Assembly: GCA_046726315.1 (NCBI GenBank)
Contig: JBKPAG010000029.1
Coordinates: forward strand, 16,618-80,617
Length of the DNA stretch: 64,000 nt
From: JACVRX01 sp046726315
GTDB lineage: Bacteria; Actinomycetota; Actinomycetes; Jiangellales; Jiangellaceae
Direction of reading: 5' to 3'
Positions 17,260-25,455 of the stretch are shown in pieces. Each line of letters opens with the position of its first letter. Position 1 is the first letter of the stretch. A program made the position numbers and the translations under genes. The notes under the pieces are model-generated. The model made no database searches and was not told where the DNA came from. It saw only the letters and a program-made list of their open reading frames with translations.

Positions 17260-17697
17260 CTAAGCCGGTGCCGCCGGCCAGCCGAGCTTCAGCCGCATTC
17301 CCTCCGTCGACGTCGCCGCATCGAGGACTGGTGCGAGCGCGCTCAGGACGGCCAGCGCGGCGCCCGCCGGCAACTCGGCAGCGTCGTCGACGTCGACGCT
17401 CGCGGCCTCGGCGACGACCTCGAGGGCGGCCGCTCCTGTCGCATGAGGCAGCTGCGCCTCGGCACGAACCTCGACCGTGAAGCCGTTGCCGTCGTCGAAG
17501 TCGACGGCCAGAACTTCGTCGGCCGAGCTGTTTCGCAACACGGACAGCGCCAGCCCGCACGCCTCGGCCACGGCCAGTCGAATCTCCTCGAGGACGTCCT
17601 CGGTTAGCTCGGCCCTCCGGGCCAGTGCGACGGCGACCTGCCGTGCGGTCCGCACATGCGCAGCTTGCGCGGGAAGGCTGAGCTCGACCAAGGCCAC
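17260..17697 (-). CDS. Anti-sigma regulatory factor (HATPase, RsbW-like), BldG partner
   Basis: 145 residues from a GTG at 17697, 11 bases after the bldG stop. The N-terminus (HVRTARQVAVALARRAELTE, then EIRLAVAEACGLAL) matches the N-box region of RsbW/SpoIIAB-type serine kinases and the SCO3548-like protein that pairs with BldG. Later ATP-binding motifs are not obvious, so kinase activity is uncertain. Expected role: sequester a sigma factor and be released by unphosphorylated BldG. Confidence 0.78.
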   Translation of the reverse strand: MALVELSLPAQAAHVRTARQVAVALARRAELTEDVLEEIRLAVAEACGLALSVLRNSSADEVLAVDFDDGNGFTVEVRAEAQLPHATGAAALEVVAEAASVDVDDAAELPAGAALAVLSALAPVLDAATSTEGMRLKLGWPAAPA

Positions 17698-17708
17698 GGT
17701 CAGCGGGG

Positions 17709-18050
17709 TCAGCCGTCGGCCGCCACCGCCGCGGCGACGTCGTCATAGATGGTGAACTTCTTCGTCAGCCCAGTGATGCGGAAGATCTTTAGGATCCGCT
17801 CCTGGCGACAGACCAGGCGCAACGAGCCGTCGTACTGTTGAACCCGCTTGAGCCCGCCGACCAGAACTCCAAGCCCGGTGGAGTCGAGGAACTCGACCTT
17901 CTGCATGTCGACGACGATGTCGTACCGACCGGCATCGACGAGCTCGGCGAGCTGTTCACGCAGCTTTGGCGCGGTGTAGACATCGATCTCGCCCACGGCC
18001 TCGACGATTGTTCGCCCGCCATCAGGACGGGTCGACAACGACAGGTCCAC
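17709..18050 (-). CDS. bldG: BldG-type STAS anti-anti-sigma factor
   Basis: 113 residues from the GTG at 18050, set by AGGAGG at 18060-18055. The STAS domain reads VDLSLSTRPDGG... EIDVYTAPKLREQL... with the phospho-acceptor loop VEFLDSTGLGVLVGGLKR; the Ser of DSTGLG is the residue phosphorylated in BldG. Length and sequence match S. coelicolor BldG closely, including the C-terminal KIFRITGLTK. It likely controls stress or developmental sigma factors by partner switching with the next gene. Confidence 0.93.
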   Translation of the reverse strand: MDLSLSTRPDGGRTIVEAVGEIDVYTAPKLREQLAELVDAGRYDIVVDMQKVEFLDSTGLGVLVGGLKRVQQYDGSLRLVCRQERILKIFRITGLTKKFTIYDDVAAAVAADG

Positions 18051-18357
18051 TCGGCCTCCTGGCACGTCCGTCAACTGGTCGCATTCAACCACGGGTGCAA
18101 GACCCGTAGACCCCACGGCCGCAGGAATGCTCGCCGACCCCGACGACGGCGACCGAACCCGCGGCTGCGAGCGACCCGCGAAGCGATTGCGGCTTGTTCC
18201 TGTCCCCGACGGATGCCCGTCGTGCGTACAGTCGCCCAAGTGCGGGAACGGTAATGAACGACTGGGCAAGGCCGGGGCGGTACGGCTCCTCGATGCGGCG
18301 CTCGCGCAGGCGCCAGCCGGGCCGGTCCCCTGACCACCGGCGTGGAAGGGAACTGTC
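18051..18357. other. Intergenic region between bldG and the LapA-like gene
   Basis: About 307 bases between divergent genes. I see a small hairpin ACGGGT-GCAAG-ACCCGT around 18092-18108, possibly in the bldG leader, and no convincing coding frame; short open frames here lack ribosome sites. It should hold the promoters of bldG and of the LapA-like gene. Confidence 0.5.
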
Positions 18358-18720
18358 ATGATCCTGATCGCACTACTTCTGCTGGCTGCCGCGATCGCTT
18401 TGATCGTGGCGGCACTGATCGGCCAGAGCGCCGACGTGACCGTCGAGTTCTTCGACATGAGCATCGCCACGGATTCCGCCAAGGTGTTTCTGGCCGGCGT
18501 CCTGACCGGTGTGATCGCGCTGTTTGCGCTTGTGCTACTGCGAGTGGCCCTCCGTCGCTCGCGGCAACGCCGCGAGGAGGTTCGTGAACTACGCCGGCGG
18601 GCCCGAGCGACGCCGGACACGGCGGACCGGGCCGCGGCGCAGCGGTACTCAGACGATGAGGTCGACGACGTGACCATGACGCAGTCGCGCGACTACCCGA
18701 CCGAGGAACCCCGCACCTGA
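18358..18720 (+). CDS. LapA-domain small membrane protein
   Basis: 120 residues after GGAAGGGA. Two membrane segments (about 3-22 and 44-64) enclose a short loop VTVEFFDMSIATDSAKVF, followed by a basic then acidic cytoplasmic tail. This is the layout of LapA/YciM-partner-like (DUF1049) proteins; the function in monoderm actinobacteria is unknown. Forty bases upstream of the EamA transporter. Confidence 0.72.
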   Translation: MILIALLLLAAAIALIVAALIGQSADVTVEFFDMSIATDSAKVFLAGVLTGVIALFALVLLRVALRRSRQRREEVRELRRRARATPDTADRAAAQRYSDDEVDDVTMTQSRDYPTEEPRT

Positions 18721-18760
18721 CCGCGCCCCGACCTCGGCAGCCGCGCCGGGCCGTACAGAC

Positions 18761-19642
18761 GTGGCGGTGATCCGGCCGAATGCGGTTCCAGCACCGGCGC
18801 TGGTGCTGCTCGGCATCATCTCGGTTCAGCTGGGCGCCGGGTTTGCGAAGAAGCTGTTCGACGAGCTTCCGCCCAGTGCAGTGGTCACGCTGCGCCTCGC
18901 CACGTCCACCATCGTGCTGGTCCTCATCTCCCGACCGCTGTTGCGGGCCGGCGCACGAGCGTGGCGCCGTCGCGATCTGGCAGTGGCCTGTGCATTCGGC
19001 CTGACGCTCGTGACGATGAACCTCGCGATCTACGAGTCCTTCGCGCGAATACCGCTGGGCATTGCTGTGACGATCGAGTTCCTCGGCCCGCTCGGTGTAG
19101 CCGTCGCGTTCTCTCGCCGGTGGCTCGACCTGTTCTGGGTTGCGCTCGCAGCCGCGGGCGTTGTCCTGCTCATGCGCGGCGACCCCGAGAGCGTGACCGC
19201 GGCAGGGGTGGGTTTCGCGTTGCTCGCGGCCGCAGCGTGGGCCGGCTACATCCTGTTGAGCGCCGAGACCGGCCGGCGGTTTCCGGGTTCGTCGGGTCTC
19301 GCTCTTGCCAGCGTGGCGGCGACGTTGCTGGTGCTGCCAGTCGGCGTCAGCGCCGGCGGTGCCCGCCTGCTCCAGCCCGACGTGCTGCTTGTCGGAGCCG
19401 CGATCGGTCTACTGTCATCGGTCATTCCGTATTCGTTCGAACTCGAGGCGCTACGCCGGATGCCGGCGAAGGTGTTCGGCATTCTGATGAGTCTCGAGCC
19501 GGTGGCCGCGGCTTTGGTCGGGCTGGTCATCCTCGGCGAGGTGCTCGACGCGCGCGAATGGACGGCGATCGGCTGTGTTGTCGTGGCCTGCCTTGGCGCC
19601 ACTCGCTCGCAAGATGCTCCGCTGGAGGCGCCGGAGGCGTAA
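18761..19642 (+). CDS. EamA/RhtA-type drug/metabolite transporter
   Basis: 293 residues, GTG start, ten predicted membrane segments arranged as two EamA repeats (about 10-140 and 150-285). The second repeat contains SSVIPYSFELEALRRMPAKV and SLEPVAAALVGLVILGE, close to the RhtA group that exports threonine/homoserine. Substrate unproven. It converges with the Tad operon with 13 bases between stops. Confidence 0.85.
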   Translation: MAVIRPNAVPAPALVLLGIISVQLGAGFAKKLFDELPPSAVVTLRLATSTIVLVLISRPLLRAGARAWRRRDLAVACAFGLTLVTMNLAIYESFARIPLGIAVTIEFLGPLGVAVAFSRRWLDLFWVALAAAGVVLLMRGDPESVTAAGVGFALLAAAAWAGYILLSAETGRRFPGSSGLALASVAATLLVLPVGVSAGGARLLQPDVLLVGAAIGLLSSVIPYSFELEALRRMPAKVFGILMSLEPVAAALVGLVILGEVLDAREWTAIGCVVVACLGATRSQDAPLEAPEA

Positions 19643-19655
19643 CTCCGGTCGTCCG

Positions 19656-20444
19656 TCACAGCGACCACGGTCCGGACAGGTAGACGGCGGGATCCCGGGC
19701 CACGCCGTCCACACGCACCTCGAAATGCAGGTGCGGTCCGGTGGCGTTGCCGGTCGACCCGACGGCGCCCACTCGCTGACCCGCGAGGACAATCTCTCCC
19801 GCCGCCACGCCCACGACGGACAGGTGGGCGTAGTAGGTGACCACGCCACCGTGGTCGATAGTGACCAGGTTTCCATATCGACCCGCGTGGCCCGCTGCCA
19901 CGACGCGGCCGTCGGCCGCCGCGAGCACGGGCGTTCCGGAGTCGGCAGCGAAGTCAATGCCGGTGTGCCGGCCTGCGGACCAATGCGGGCCGGTGTCGCC
20001 GAAACGTGCCGTGATGCGGTAGGCGCCGTCCACGGGCACGTGCAGCCCGGCCGCGTGATCCACGTCTCCCGTCACGACATGGCCGACGGACGTCGGGCCG
20101 GCTCGCGCCCGACGCACCGGCTCGGGCAGCCACGCTGCCGGTCCGGTGATCTTCGCTGCGACGGCGACGACGACTTGCCGGCCCTCGATGTCACACGACC
20201 GAAGTACACCGCCGTTGGCCTCGGCAACCGTCTGTGCGCGGGTACAAGCCGCGGGAGCACCCGAGCGAACCTGTCCGGCCGCGGCGAGCGCCGCGAGGTC
20301 GGCTGCTGCTGCTGCACGGTGCCGAGCGTCGTAGCCGCCGGCCAGCGTGATGACAGGGAGCAGGACGGTGAGGACGACCGCGACTGCACAGAGCACCAGG
20401 ATCGAGCCCGCGCCTCGCTCCGCATCACCCCGTGGGCGCCTCAC
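19656..20444 (-). CDS. TadE-like pilus protein fused to an M23 (LytM) peptidase
   Basis: 262 residues. Residues 1-117 match the small TadE-like protein that ends actinobacterial Tad loci (Rv3654c type): charged N-terminus, membrane segment 14-36, ARHRAAAAADLAALAAA-like run, and the conserved RARAGP near 112-117. Residues ~130-262 form an M23 zinc peptidase with all ligands: His160 and Asp164 (GRHTGIDFA), His207 (YYAHLS) and His240 (GPHLHFEV). The fusion would put a peptidoglycan-cleaving domain on a pilus-assembly component outside the membrane, perhaps to open the wall for the pilus. The start overlaps tadE by 4 bases. Confidence 0.85.
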   Translation of the reverse strand: MRRPRGDAERGAGSILVLCAVAVVLTVLLPVITLAGGYDARHRAAAAADLAALAAAGQVRSGAPAACTRAQTVAEANGGVLRSCDIEGRQVVVAVAAKITGPAAWLPEPVRRARAGPTSVGHVVTGDVDHAAGLHVPVDGAYRITARFGDTGPHWSAGRHTGIDFAADSGTPVLAAADGRVVAAGHAGRYGNLVTIDHGGVVTYYAHLSVVGVAAGEIVLAGQRVGAVGSTGNATGPHLHFEVRVDGVARDPAVYLSGPWSL

Positions 20445-20845
20445 GGCAACTCCAGGACCGCTGCCGCCTGGGCGTGTACGGTCGGCGCCGGAAGATCGTC
20501 GCCAAAGGGCAGCGGGAACGGCACCGTGGCTGACACCTCGACGGTGACGAGATCGTCTTCGACCCGTATCTGCACATTCGCACCGTCGGGCCCGACCGTC
20601 TCAGCCAGCCGGGACGCCACCACTGTGTCCTCGCCACGGGCGGCCGCCCGCGCGGCTTCGCGCGCGGCATCGGCGCAGCGAAGCTGGGCCAAGGCGACCA
20701 GCACGAGCCAGACCGCGGCCATGACGATGACGACCAACGCTGGGAGCGCCGCCGCGATCTCGGCAGTGACCGCGCCGCGGGAAGAATCGCCGTGTGGCCC
20801 GCGCCGGCGAGGCAGGCCCCGCCGGCGCGACACAACCGGCGTCAT
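20441..20845 (-). CDS. TadE-family pseudopilin-like protein
   Basis: 134 residues from ATG 20845, chosen because it overlaps the DUF4244 stop (ATGA). The basic N-terminus leads to the TadE signature GAVTAEIAAALPALVVIVMAA, then CADAAREAARAAARGE and a beta-rich C-terminus. TadE-like proteins are minor pilins or assembly factors processed by a prepilin peptidase; none is encoded in the window. Confidence 0.82.
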   Translation of the reverse strand: MTPVVSRRRGLPRRRGPHGDSSRGAVTAEIAAALPALVVIVMAAVWLVLVALAQLRCADAAREAARAAARGEDTVVASRLAETVGPDGANVQIRVEDDLVTVEVSATVPFPLPFGDDLPAPTVHAQAAAVLELP

Positions 20846-21021
20846 CCGAGGATGTCGAATGCGCGCCGCACGACATTGGTGAGCAACTCGAGCACGGTGT
20901 CGCTGGTGAGCAGCTTGTACAGGATGCCGCCGAAGCCGCAAGCCGCGACGGTGCCGACCGCATACTCGGCCGTGGTCATGCCCTGCTCGCTCCGCCGCAG
21001 AGCTTTGACGATGGTGGACAT
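20842..21021 (-). CDS. DUF4244 Flp-pilin-like protein
   Basis: 59 residues from ATG 21021 with GGGAGG ahead. EQGMTTAEYAVGTVAACGFG resembles the G/xxxxE pilin cleavage motif followed by the hydrophobic stalk helix, as in Rv3656c. Probably the major pilin of the Tad system. It starts 179 bases downstream of tadC, a gap that could hold its own promoter. Confidence 0.85.
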   Translation of the reverse strand: MSTIVKALRRSEQGMTTAEYAVGTVAACGFGGILYKLLTSDTVLELLTNVVRRAFDILG

Positions 21022-21200
21022 GCGACCTCCCAGACCCGGCTGCCGGCCGGTGCGGGCCTCACGGTGGTGGGGCTGCCGACCAGGTTGGTTCTGACCGGCT
21101 CGAGGTCCCAAGGCCGAACTGGCAGTTGGGGATCACGACGCTGCCGCGGCCGTCCCTGTGGATAAGCAAGGGGACGCCGCCGAGCTGGCGAACTGTTGTT

Positions 21201-21959
21201 TCAGAGGAGTGCGCGACCCGCTGACGTGACCACTGGAACGATTCCCACCAGTACGAACGCCGGCAGGAAGCACAGCCCCAGCGGCGCTGCCGCTCGGGCG
21301 CCAAGTGATCTGGCGCGCGCTTCGGCAGCCCAGCGGGCGGCGTCTCGAGCGTCGTGCGCCAGGCGATCGAGAACGCTGACCGGTGACGTACCGCGGGTCA
21401 TCGACCTGGTGAGAGCACGAGCCAGGGGGCGCAGAGCCGGATCCGCTGCCAGCGTCAGCCAACTGTTGGCTGGATCGGTTCCGAGTCGAGCCGATAACGC
21501 CGCAGACCGCAGCGCCTGCCCTATCGGGCCGCCGAGTGCCGCGGCGACGACCTCAGTCGCCGCGACTGGTGGGCTACCCGCCGCCACGGCCATGGACAGC
21601 AGCTCTGCCACCAGGGGGATGGCCTGCGTGTTGGCTGCCGCCGCCCGAACGTCCGCCGCCGACTGGAGGCGACGCAGCGCGAGCCATGCAACGCACCCGA
21701 GGCCGAGCCCCCATGCCGGGCCCGTGATGCCGCCGACGAAACAGCAGGCGACGACTCCGACGAGAACAGCGCAGGCAGCTCTGGCCCTAGTAGTGGCAAG
21801 TAATGGGGCCTGTGGCGCTGGCGAGGAGACCGGCGCCGGCTCGTCCCTCGTATCGCCCGCTGGCAACGACAATCGCCGCAGCCGCGAGGCGCCTGCGGAC
21901 GACCCCAGTGCGAGCGCAACGGCCACCGCCGCGAGCACGACCGCGAGCCCGGCCGTCAT
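21201..21959 (-). CDS. tadC: TadC-like T2SSF membrane platform protein
   Basis: 252 residues. Hydrophobic segments near 1-20, 60-95 and 225-250 surround a T2SSF domain (IPLVAELLSMAVAAGSPPVAATEVVA...RGTSPVSVLDRLAHDARDAARW). This is the second platform protein of the Tad export machine (Rv3657c position), expected to pair with TadB and the TadA ATPase. Confidence 0.85.
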   Translation of the reverse strand: MTAGLAVVLAAVAVALALGSSAGASRLRRLSLPAGDTRDEPAPVSSPAPQAPLLATTRARAACAVLVGVVACCFVGGITGPAWGLGLGCVAWLALRRLQSAADVRAAAANTQAIPLVAELLSMAVAAGSPPVAATEVVAAALGGPIGQALRSAALSARLGTDPANSWLTLAADPALRPLARALTRSMTRGTSPVSVLDRLAHDARDAARWAAEARARSLGARAAAPLGLCFLPAFVLVGIVPVVTSAGRALL

Positions 21960-21992
21960 AGTGTCATCACATCCTGGACGTTGCGACGCTGC

Positions 21993-22847
21993 TCACGACC
22001 ACGACGACGTGGTGGCGGACCGGACCAGCCGGTCGATCCACCACAATCCGGACGCCACCAGAACCGTGGCGCACGTGAGGCAGGCCAACCCGTACGGCGA
22101 GTCGACAAGGAACCGCATCGGAGCGGCGTCACCGCCCGACAGCAGCAGCAGGGTGCCGACGGGCAGCAGGGCAAGCAACCGGCCCGTCACCCGAACTGGG
22201 GACAACTAGGCCTCCGCCTCGCGGCGAGCCGCCGCATCCGCTCGAAGGGAGTCGGCCACCGCGGTGAGCACGTCCGACAAAGCGGCTCCGGTCCGTTCGC
22301 TGACCTCCCACCCTGCGGCGACCGCGGATAGTGCAGACCGGCCTGGCCCCGCTGCCTCTCGAAGAGCTGACGAGAACTCGCCGCCCGCCGCTGCCCGACG
22401 CGCAGCTGGACCGAACAGATCTGGCCACTCGGCCGCGGCAACGGCAATGGCCTCGCGGGGATGGGCACCCGAGCGCAGCTCCGCTGCAAGCAGGAGGCAT
22501 GCCTCGGAGACAGCGGTTTCGGCGTGCTGAAGTCGGCGGGCGGCGGTGGACTGGCGACGGGTGGCACCGAACAGTCCAATGGCCGCGCACGCCACCACCG
22601 CGAGCCCCGGGTGACCGGTGGCCAGTCCGGTCGTTGCACCCACTGCGAGTGCCGCGGCAGCTCGACGCCGCGGCGTCAGTCCGTGCAACCACGGGCGCAC
22701 GCGGCCGTCGGCTCGGATCCGGGCCGACGCGGACGCTCGGCCATCTGACGCCGTGGAAGATGCCAGCCGAGTCAGGAGTACATTCTGCCGGCCACCGGCT
22801 CCGAGTGCTGCCGCCAGCCCCGCGAGCACGACCGCGAGGGCTCTCAA
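21993..22847 (-). pseudogene. tadB: TadB-like platform protein interrupted by an in-frame TAG
   Basis: A T2SSF protein opens with a TTG at 22847 (TTGA overlap with tadA) and reads 213 residues to ...RREAEA, where a TAG (22208-22206) occurs. The same frame then continues without any break as LSPVRVTGRLLALLPVGTLLL... to a normal TadB C-terminus at 21993. Close relatives are expected to have Gln (CAG) here, so one C-to-T change explains the stop. The product would lack its last membrane segments unless the TAG is read through; a TTG at 22205 could restart the second half. Without TadB the Tad pilus may not assemble. Confidence 0.82.
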
Positions 22848-24019
22848 CGATCGCCACCCGCCTCGGCTACCAGCGCGTCCAGCGCCGACGCGCCCGGGCC
22901 ACGACGGACTTCTCCATCGGCGCCGATTTCGAAGCCCGGCACGGTGACCAGCTCATCGCGGGCCGATCGAGACAGCAGGTCGATGCTGACGATGCGGCGG
23001 CGGCCATCACACTGCCGAACGAGATGCACGACGGCATCCAGTGCGGCAACCGCCTGTGCATGAACGGCGGCGCGCCGAAGGCCGGCGGCGGCACCCAACG
23101 CTTCGAGGCGCGCCGGAACATCTGCTGGTGAGTTGGCGTGCAGGGTGCCGCAACCGCCCTCATGACCCGTGTTCAAGGCGGCTAACAGGTCGACCACCTC
23201 GGCACCGCGAACCTCACCCACCACCAACCGGTCGGGTCGCATCCGCAGTGCCTGGCGGACCAGATCGTCGAGCCCCACCCGTCCTGCGCCCTCGACGTTC
23301 GGCGGTCTGGCTTCCAGCCGGACGACGTGTGGAAGCGCCGGGTGTAGCTCACCAGAGTCCTCGACCAGTACGACCCGCTCGCGCGGATCGGCGGCTCCCA
23401 GCAGGGCACCGAGAACGGTGGTCTTGCCGCTGCCTGTACCACCGGTGACCAGGAACGCCGCCTTGGACCGCACCAGCGCAACCAGCACGGGCATCAGGGC
23501 TGCGGGCACGCTGCCGCCGATCACCAGGTCGTCCAGGCCGAAGCTCGTCGCGGCCGTCACCCGCAGGGAGATCACTGTGCCCTCGGGGGAGATGGGAGGC
23601 AGTACCGCGTGCAGCCGGACGCCGCCCGGCAGCCGAGCATCAACGAACGGAACGGCGTCGTCGAGCCGGCGACCGGCCCTCGCCGCCAGCCGTTGAGCCA
23701 GTCTGCGAACGGCCGATTCGTCGGGTAGGCGTAGCGACGCGCGCCGGAGCCCGGAGCCATGATCGACCCAGATGTCGTCCGGGCCGTTGACCAACACGTC
23801 GGTGATGCCAGGCAGGCGCAGCAGCCCTTCCAACGGTCCGGCACCCGTTATCTCCGACCGCATCAACTCAGTTACTTCCAAGACGGCGGTGTCTCCAAGC
23901 ACAGCGCCCTCGCTGCGCAATGCCGCAGCGACCCGAGCTGGCGTCGGCACGCCCGCCTCGACCGCCAGCGAAGAACGCACCCGCTCGATCAGTCCCAGGT
24001 CGGTTGCCATGGCGGTCAC
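22844..24019 (-). CDS. tadA: TadA/CpaF secretion ATPase
   Basis: 391 residues from the GTG at 24019, which overlaps the tadZ stop (GTGA); ATG 24010 is an alternative. Type II/IV secretion ATPase with GPLEGLLRLPGITDVLVNGP, Walker A GGTGSGKTT, Asp box VLVEDSGELHP, Walker B LRMRPDRLVVGEVRG and the His box TGHEGGCGTLHANS. It powers pilin export/assembly at the inner membrane. Confidence 0.93.
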   Translation of the reverse strand: MTAMATDLGLIERVRSSLAVEAGVPTPARVAAALRSEGAVLGDTAVLEVTELMRSEITGAGPLEGLLRLPGITDVLVNGPDDIWVDHGSGLRRASLRLPDESAVRRLAQRLAARAGRRLDDAVPFVDARLPGGVRLHAVLPPISPEGTVISLRVTAATSFGLDDLVIGGSVPAALMPVLVALVRSKAAFLVTGGTGSGKTTVLGALLGAADPRERVVLVEDSGELHPALPHVVRLEARPPNVEGAGRVGLDDLVRQALRMRPDRLVVGEVRGAEVVDLLAALNTGHEGGCGTLHANSPADVPARLEALGAAAGLRRAAVHAQAVAALDAVVHLVRQCDGRRRIVSIDLLSRSARDELVTVPGFEIGADGEVRRGPGASALDALVAEAGGDR

Positions 24020-25098
24020 GCCGCCCACACCTGCTCTGGGGTCAGCAGGTCGTCGAGGACCTGACAGCAGGCATCGGCGACCGCGCCGCGACCGTTCCGG
24101 CCGGGCGGCTCGCCCCGTTCCAGCCTCTCGTGCAGACGGGGCTCGCTGTTCATCTCGACGGCGACGGGGAGGCCGAGCGCGTCGGCCACCTCAGCCGCGC
24201 CCAGACCGGACGGCGACGGGCCGCGCAGCACCACCCGGACGTCCGGCGTCATCGTCGTCAGCCCGACGGCCACACGCGCCGCGGCGGCCACGGCTCGCAC
24301 CTCCGCAGGGACCACCAGCAGCGCGCAGGTGCAGAGCGCCAGCGCCTCCTCGGTGGACTCGTCCCCCCGACGAGGCAGGTCGAGCACGACGACATTGCAG
24401 GCGCGCGCAGCCGCGGTGACGACGGCGCGCACGGCTGCTGCCGGCACCGTCGACAGGCTGCCACGGTCCCAGGACAACACCGTGAGGCCGTGTCGGGCCG
24501 GGAGCGCACCATGCAACGCCGCCGCGCCGAGGCGGCCACGCGTGTCCGCGAAATCGGGCCAGCGCAGGCCCGAGCAGTCCTCAGCGCCGAGCAGCAGGTC
24601 GATGCCACCGCCTAGGGGATCGAGGTCGACCAACATGGTGGACAGACGTCGGCGAGCACTGGTGACGGCCAGTCCCGCCGCGAGCACGGAGGCCCCGGCA
24701 CCGCCACGACCGCCAGTCACGGCGACGACCAGACCGTCGCGGCCCGAGCCTTCAGCGGCGTCGGCGAAGCGTTCGACCAGCCAGTGCTCGGAATCGGGCA
24801 GAAAGATCACCTGCTCAGCACCGAGTCCCACTCCGCGCCGCCACACGTCCGGATCGTCCATCCCGATCACGATCACATGCTGCCGGCGGCCCAGCTGTGT
24901 CGATGCATTGTGGGACTGATCGTCGCCGACGACGACGAGCGGTGCGGCCTGCCATCGCGACCGGGCGGCCGCCGGGTCGTGCGCCACATCGACTTCGACA
25001 CCAGCCGCGGCGGCCAGCCGCAACAGGTCGTCGAGCAGGCCTTCGTCGGCGGTGAGGACGAGACTGCGTGCCGTCGGCGCCGGTACGGGTTGGTCCAC
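24016..25098 (-). CDS. TadZ/CpaE-like MinD-family ATPase (Ssd type)
   Basis: 360 residues from GTG 25098, preceded by GGAGG; a longer frame to 25404 crosses the hairpin-rich leader and is less likely. Residues 1-110 look like a receiver-like domain without a clear phospho-Asp. The ParA/MinD fold follows with a deviant P-loop GGRGGAGAS and LVDLDPLGGGIDLLLG. It corresponds to Rv3660c (septum-site determining protein), which localises the Tad machinery. Confidence 0.85.
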   Translation of the reverse strand: MDQPVPAPTARSLVLTADEGLLDDLLRLAAAAGVEVDVAHDPAAARSRWQAAPLVVVGDDQSHNASTQLGRRQHVIVIGMDDPDVWRRGVGLGAEQVIFLPDSEHWLVERFADAAEGSGRDGLVVAVTGGRGGAGASVLAAGLAVTSARRRLSTMLVDLDPLGGGIDLLLGAEDCSGLRWPDFADTRGRLGAAALHGALPARHGLTVLSWDRGSLSTVPAAAVRAVVTAAARACNVVVLDLPRRGDESTEEALALCTCALLVVPAEVRAVAAAARVAVGLTTMTPDVRVVLRGPSPSGLGAAEVADALGLPVAVEMNSEPRLHERLERGEPPGRNGRGAVADACCQVLDDLLTPEQVWAA

Positions 25099-25235
25099 GG
25101 GACACCTCCACGGGGCTACGGGACCCACGGTCGTCGGTACCCGCGCGGGCCGCAGCAGCCCAGTCCAAGGTTGTGGACGACGACGCCGAGAAGCGCATGA
25201 TGTGGACAACCGCACCCGAAGCCACCGGACAAGAA

Positions 25236-25415
25236 CACGGCCCCCGCCGGGGGGCGACGGGAGCCGTGATTGGGACCCGACCAGGGGGGCGGATCGGGTC
25301 CGAGCGGCGGGGGGTGCCGCTACTCCCCAGTGTGCCCCAGGTTGGCCCCTGGAAACCAACCCGGACACCGTAAAATTTCGATCGCCGATCGCGAACGGCG
25401 TCATATTCTCTTTTT
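25236..25415 (+). ncRNA. Structured RNA candidate, position of Ms1/MTS2823 6S-like RNA
   Basis: Five hairpins sit in a row in the non-coding gap between tadZ and the HAD gene: CACG...CGTG enclosing GCCCCC-GCCG-GGGGGC (25236-25268); GGACCCGA/TCGGGTCC (25273-25301); GCGGC/GCCGC (25304-25320); GGTTGG/CCAACC (25340-25361); and CGCCG/CGGCG (25383-25400). The last is followed by a T-rich run (25401-25415) that looks like a plus-strand terminator. Mycobacteria carry the abundant RNA Ms1/MTS2823 between the homologous genes, and streptomycetes a related RNA. Identity by position is an inference; ends and strand are uncertain. On the minus strand, the first hairpin also precedes a T-rich stretch. Confidence 0.45.
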
Positions 25416-25455
25416 GGTGGACGTCGACGTCGGTCCCGTGGCCACCGGGGTGCCC

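Noticed and set aside
15071..17263. 730-residue plus-strand open frame opposite hppA
   Set aside because: Composition rich in His/Arg/Gln and exactly antisense to the well-supported pyrophosphatase.
18061..18340. Possible small gene between bldG and the LapA-like gene
   Set aside because: No ribosome site and no coding-like composition; probably promoter and leader DNA.
22206..22208. TAG in tadB as a pyrrolysine or programmed recoding site
   Set aside because: No stem-loop downstream or other sign of recoding; a simple CAG-to-TAG change is sufficient.
25099..25404. N-terminal extension of TadZ to 25404
   Set aside because: It would translate the hairpin array; GTG 25098 with GGAGG is the better start.
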